From: Bacillus sp. CH30_1T
GTDB taxonomy: Bacteria; Bacillota; Bacilli; Bacillales; Bacillaceae_B
Assembly: GCF_008364765.1 (NCBI RefSeq)
Contig: NZ_VTUY01000001.1
Span: 187,526 to 251,525 of the forward strand
Reading direction: 5' to 3'
Length of the DNA: 64,000 nt
Made by a program: the position numbers and the translations under genes
Shown: piece after piece, positions 62,105 to 64,000 of the stretch
Numbering within the stretch: the stretch's first letter is position 1
Layout of the letters: every line of letters starts with the position of its first letter
Notes under the pieces: generated by a model
Told to the model about the DNA's origin: nothing
What the model saw: only the letters and a program-made list of their open reading frames with translations
Databases searched by the model: none

Positions 62105-62155
62105 AGATTACCACCGAAAACAATGTTTGTCTAGTGGATAAACTAAGTTTATAAT
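62105..62155. promoter_or_regulatory. Overlapping divergent promoters with XylR operator
   Basis: For the ABC operon: TAGACA (62133-62128), 17 bases, TAATCT (62110-62105) on the minus strand. For xylR: TTGTCT (62127-62132), 17 bases, TATAAT (62150-62155) on the plus strand. The operator (62122-62146, ATGTTTGTCTA...TAAACTAA) covers both -35 hexamers, so XylR can control the importer and itself. Confidence 0.8.
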
Positions 62156-62209
62156 AGAATTAGAAAATGGTACACTAAAGGAAAAATTGAGAAAGAATGG
62201 AGCTTCCAA

Positions 62210-63394
62210 ATGAAAATGTCACAAACCTACAATCAGCATGTTGTCAAAAAAGGCAACAAGTCATTAGTCTTACAAACCATTCAGGAATTCACCCCTATCT
62301 CAAGAGCAGACATTGCCAATAAAACAGGGCTGAACAAAGGAACGGTCTCCTCCCAGGTAAGTGAGCTCCTTAACGAAAACCTGATCCTCGAGTCCGGTCC
62401 CGGAGTCTCAAGCGGCGGTAGAAGACCCGTCATGCTGTTATTCAACCATCTAGCCGGATACTCCATCGGGGTCGATATTGGTGTGAACTATATTCTCGGA
62501 ATCCTGACCGACCTGCAGGGCAACATCAGGAATGAAAAACTGATTAAATTTCATGATTTAACGTATGAAGAAATAAAGGACGAACTGTTTACCATTGTCG
62601 ATTCTCTTATTGAGTCAATGCCTGAAAGCCCCTATGGATTGGTAGGAATCGGAATCGGAGTGCCGGGAACGGTCAGCACAGACGGAGAGATTCTCCTCGC
62701 CCCAAATTTAAATTGGAAGAATATCAACCTTAAAAAGACTATGGAAGCCAAATATAACATTGCCGTTCAAATCGAGAACGAAGCAAACGCGGGGGCTTAC
62801 GGCGAGAAGAAATTCGGTGCAGGTAAAGATTCCACCAATATCATTTATGTCAGTGTCGGGATCGGAATCGGCGTCGGCCTTATTTTAAACGGTCAACTCT
62901 ATAAAGGAAATAACGGTTTTTCCGGAGAACTTGGCCACATGACCATTGAAGTCGATGGTCCGGAATGCCGATGCGGGAACCAGGGATGCTGGGAATTATA
63001 TGCTTCGGAAAAAGCACTCGTCCATTCTGCCACAGAGCACGGCATCCAGCCGGAAAACGGCCAGACGCTTTCTCTTGAAAGCTTAAATGAACTAGCTGAA
63101 AACGGGGATGCAAATGTCATTCGTGTATTCGAAGGAATCGGCGGATACCTGGGAATCGGGATCAATAACATCATCAATATCTTCAATCCTGAACAAGTCA
63201 TCATCGGAAATCGCCTGGCATCTTGCTCTAAATGGCTGGAAGAACCATTAAAGAAGAAACAAGGTCAGACTCTGTTTACGCATCAGAAAGATTTGAGCAT
63301 CGATTTTTCACAGTTATCCACTCATGCCACTGCATTGGGCGTGGCTGCTTATGCAAGTGAAAACTTCTTGACCATCGATATCCAGGAAGTGTAA
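62210..63394 (+). CDS. xylR: XylR, ROK-family xylose repressor
   Basis: The 394-residue ROK protein has an N-terminal winged helix (LVLQTIQEFTPISRADIANKTGLNKGTVSSQV, about 19-50) and a ROK domain with SIGVDIGVNYILGILTDLQGN (ATP-like site, about 84-104), IGIGVPGTVS, NEANAGAYGEKKFGAG and the zinc motif CRCGNQGCWE (about 257-266). It represses xylose genes until xylose binds. It heads the plus-strand transcript with the beta-xylosidase, and its operator is immediately upstream. Confidence 0.95.
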   Translation: MKMSQTYNQHVVKKGNKSLVLQTIQEFTPISRADIANKTGLNKGTVSSQVSELLNENLILESGPGVSSGGRRPVMLLFNHLAGYSIGVDIGVNYILGILTDLQGNIRNEKLIKFHDLTYEEIKDELFTIVDSLIESMPESPYGLVGIGIGVPGTVSTDGEILLAPNLNWKNINLKKTMEAKYNIAVQIENEANAGAYGEKKFGAGKDSTNIIYVSVGIGIGVGLILNGQLYKGNNGFSGELGHMTIEVDGPECRCGNQGCWELYASEKALVHSATEHGIQPENGQTLSLESLNELAENGDANVIRVFEGIGGYLGIGINNIINIFNPEQVIIGNRLASCSKWLEEPLKKKQGQTLFTHQKDLSIDFSQLSTHATALGVAAYASENFLTIDIQEV

Positions 63395-63424
63395 ATCTAT
63401 TTTCTATAGGAGAGGTGCAGAACA

Positions 63425-64000
63425 ATGACAACGATTCAAAACCCGATTTTACCAGGCTTCAATCCTGACCCAAGTATTTGCCGTGCAGGAGAGGATTATT
63501 ACATTGCCGTTTCTACCTTCGAATGGTTTCCGGGAGTCGGGATCTACCACTCAAAGGACTTAAAAAATTGGCGACTCGTGTCCCGTCCCCTGAACCGCCT
63601 CAGTCAATTGAACATGTTGGGCAACCCCGATTCAGGCGGGATTTGGGCCCCTGCCCTCTCTTATCGTGATGGCAGGTTCTGGCTGATCTACACCGATGTG
63701 AAAGTTGTCGAAGGACAGTGGAAGGACAGCCATAATTACCTCGTTACCTGCGAAACCATTGACGGCGAGTGGTCTGAACCGATCCATTTGAACAGCTCAG
63801 GCTTCGACCCTTCATTATTTCATGATGAAGATGGCAGGAAGTATCTCGTCAATATGCTCTGGGATCACCGCGTCGGCAATCACAACTTCTACGGCATCGT
63901 CATGCAGGAATACAGTGTGAGCGAACGAAAGCTGATCGGCAAAAAGGAAATCATTTTCAAAGGCACGGATATCAAGCTGACGGAAGCACCTCATCTGTAC
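63425..64000 (+). CDS. Beta-xylosidase, GH43 family (partial, 5' part)
   Basis: The frame from ATG 63425 is open to the window end (192 codons); GGAGAGGTG precedes it, 31 bases after xylR. It begins [21 protein letters not shown] with the catalytic-base Asp (about 15). [21 protein letters not shown] carries the pKa-modulating Asp (about 128), and TEAPHLY at the end carries the general-acid Glu. GH43 beta-xylosidases release xylose from imported xylooligosaccharides; there is no signal peptide, so it is cytoplasmic. About 65 percent of a typical enzyme lies beyond the window. Confidence 0.93.
   Translation, partial: MTTIQNPILPGFNPDPSICRAGEDYYIAVSTFEWFPGVGIYHSKDLKNWRLVSRPLNRLSQLNMLGNPDSGGIWAPALSYRDGRFWLIYTDVKVVEGQWKDSHNYLVTCETIDGEWSEPIHLNSSGFDPSLFHDEDGRKYLVNMLWDHRVGNHNFYGIVMQEYSVSERKLIGKKEIIFKGTDIKLTEAPHLY

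Overview
The window is chromosomal DNA from an endospore-forming member of the Bacillaceae, of the Bacillus / Rossellomorea kind. This rests on two gerA-type germinant-receptor operons with sigma-G-like promoters, LXG/YwqH-type type VII secretion genes, strong AGGAGG-type ribosome binding sites with frequent TTG and GTG starts, XylR/CcpA-style control of xylose genes, and many proteins whose closest familiar relatives are in Bacillus. No rRNA, tRNA or CRISPR array was seen. Species-level identity cannot be settled from the sequence alone.

Layout. (1) 86-2535: a tatC-phoX-tatA operon, pairing a twin-arginine translocase with a Tat-signal phosphatase. (2) 2603-9097: an accessory island with a nonsense-broken small membrane gene, a 3'-truncated ISL3-family transposase, a decapitated Ntox15 (Tde-like) DNase tip with its GAD-like/DUF1851 immunity gene, an unassigned immunity-like gene, a displaced pre-toxin fragment, Imm22, a full LXG toxin and its YwqI/YwqH-like partners. 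Two 130-bp direct repeats bracket the IS plus Ntox15 module. (3) 9396-17076: a 2-aminoethylphosphonate cluster (PbfA-like lyase, PhnX, PhnW, binding protein, fused permease, ATPase) with a divergent DeoR-type regulator. (4) 17226-26891: mostly housekeeping genes, namely DinB, MFS, EamA with an AraC regulator, marR-paiA-paiB, YitT, UspA-SulP and a VOC protein. (5) 27076-34683: two adjacent gerABC-type operons. (6) 35186-38805: RidA, DinB_2, AlkD-like, a helix-hairpin-helix protein and an MFS exporter. (7) 39141-50095: a palindrome-rich MITE-like element, an HTH-TPR (RRNPP-type) regulator and two giant secreted subtilases, one carrying both a cohesin-like and a dockerin domain. (8) 50757-64000: a xylose/xyloside regulon.

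The xylose regulon is the best integrated part. XylR (ROK repressor) lies between a xyloside ABC importer and a GH43 beta-xylosidase that runs off the window end. Elsewhere are a sugar/H+ symporter, GalM, xylulokinase, xylose isomerase and a DUF624 protein. Three near-identical XylR operators (50757, 57666, 62122) each contain the -35 hexamer of a promoter with 17-bp spacing, and several cre-like sites add carbon catabolite control.

The least ordinary features are the decayed type VII toxin island, the cohesin-plus-dockerin protease next to an RRNPP-type regulator, the duplicated composite palindrome element with terminal inverted repeats, and a 35-codon leader ORF overlapping the sugar symporter start.
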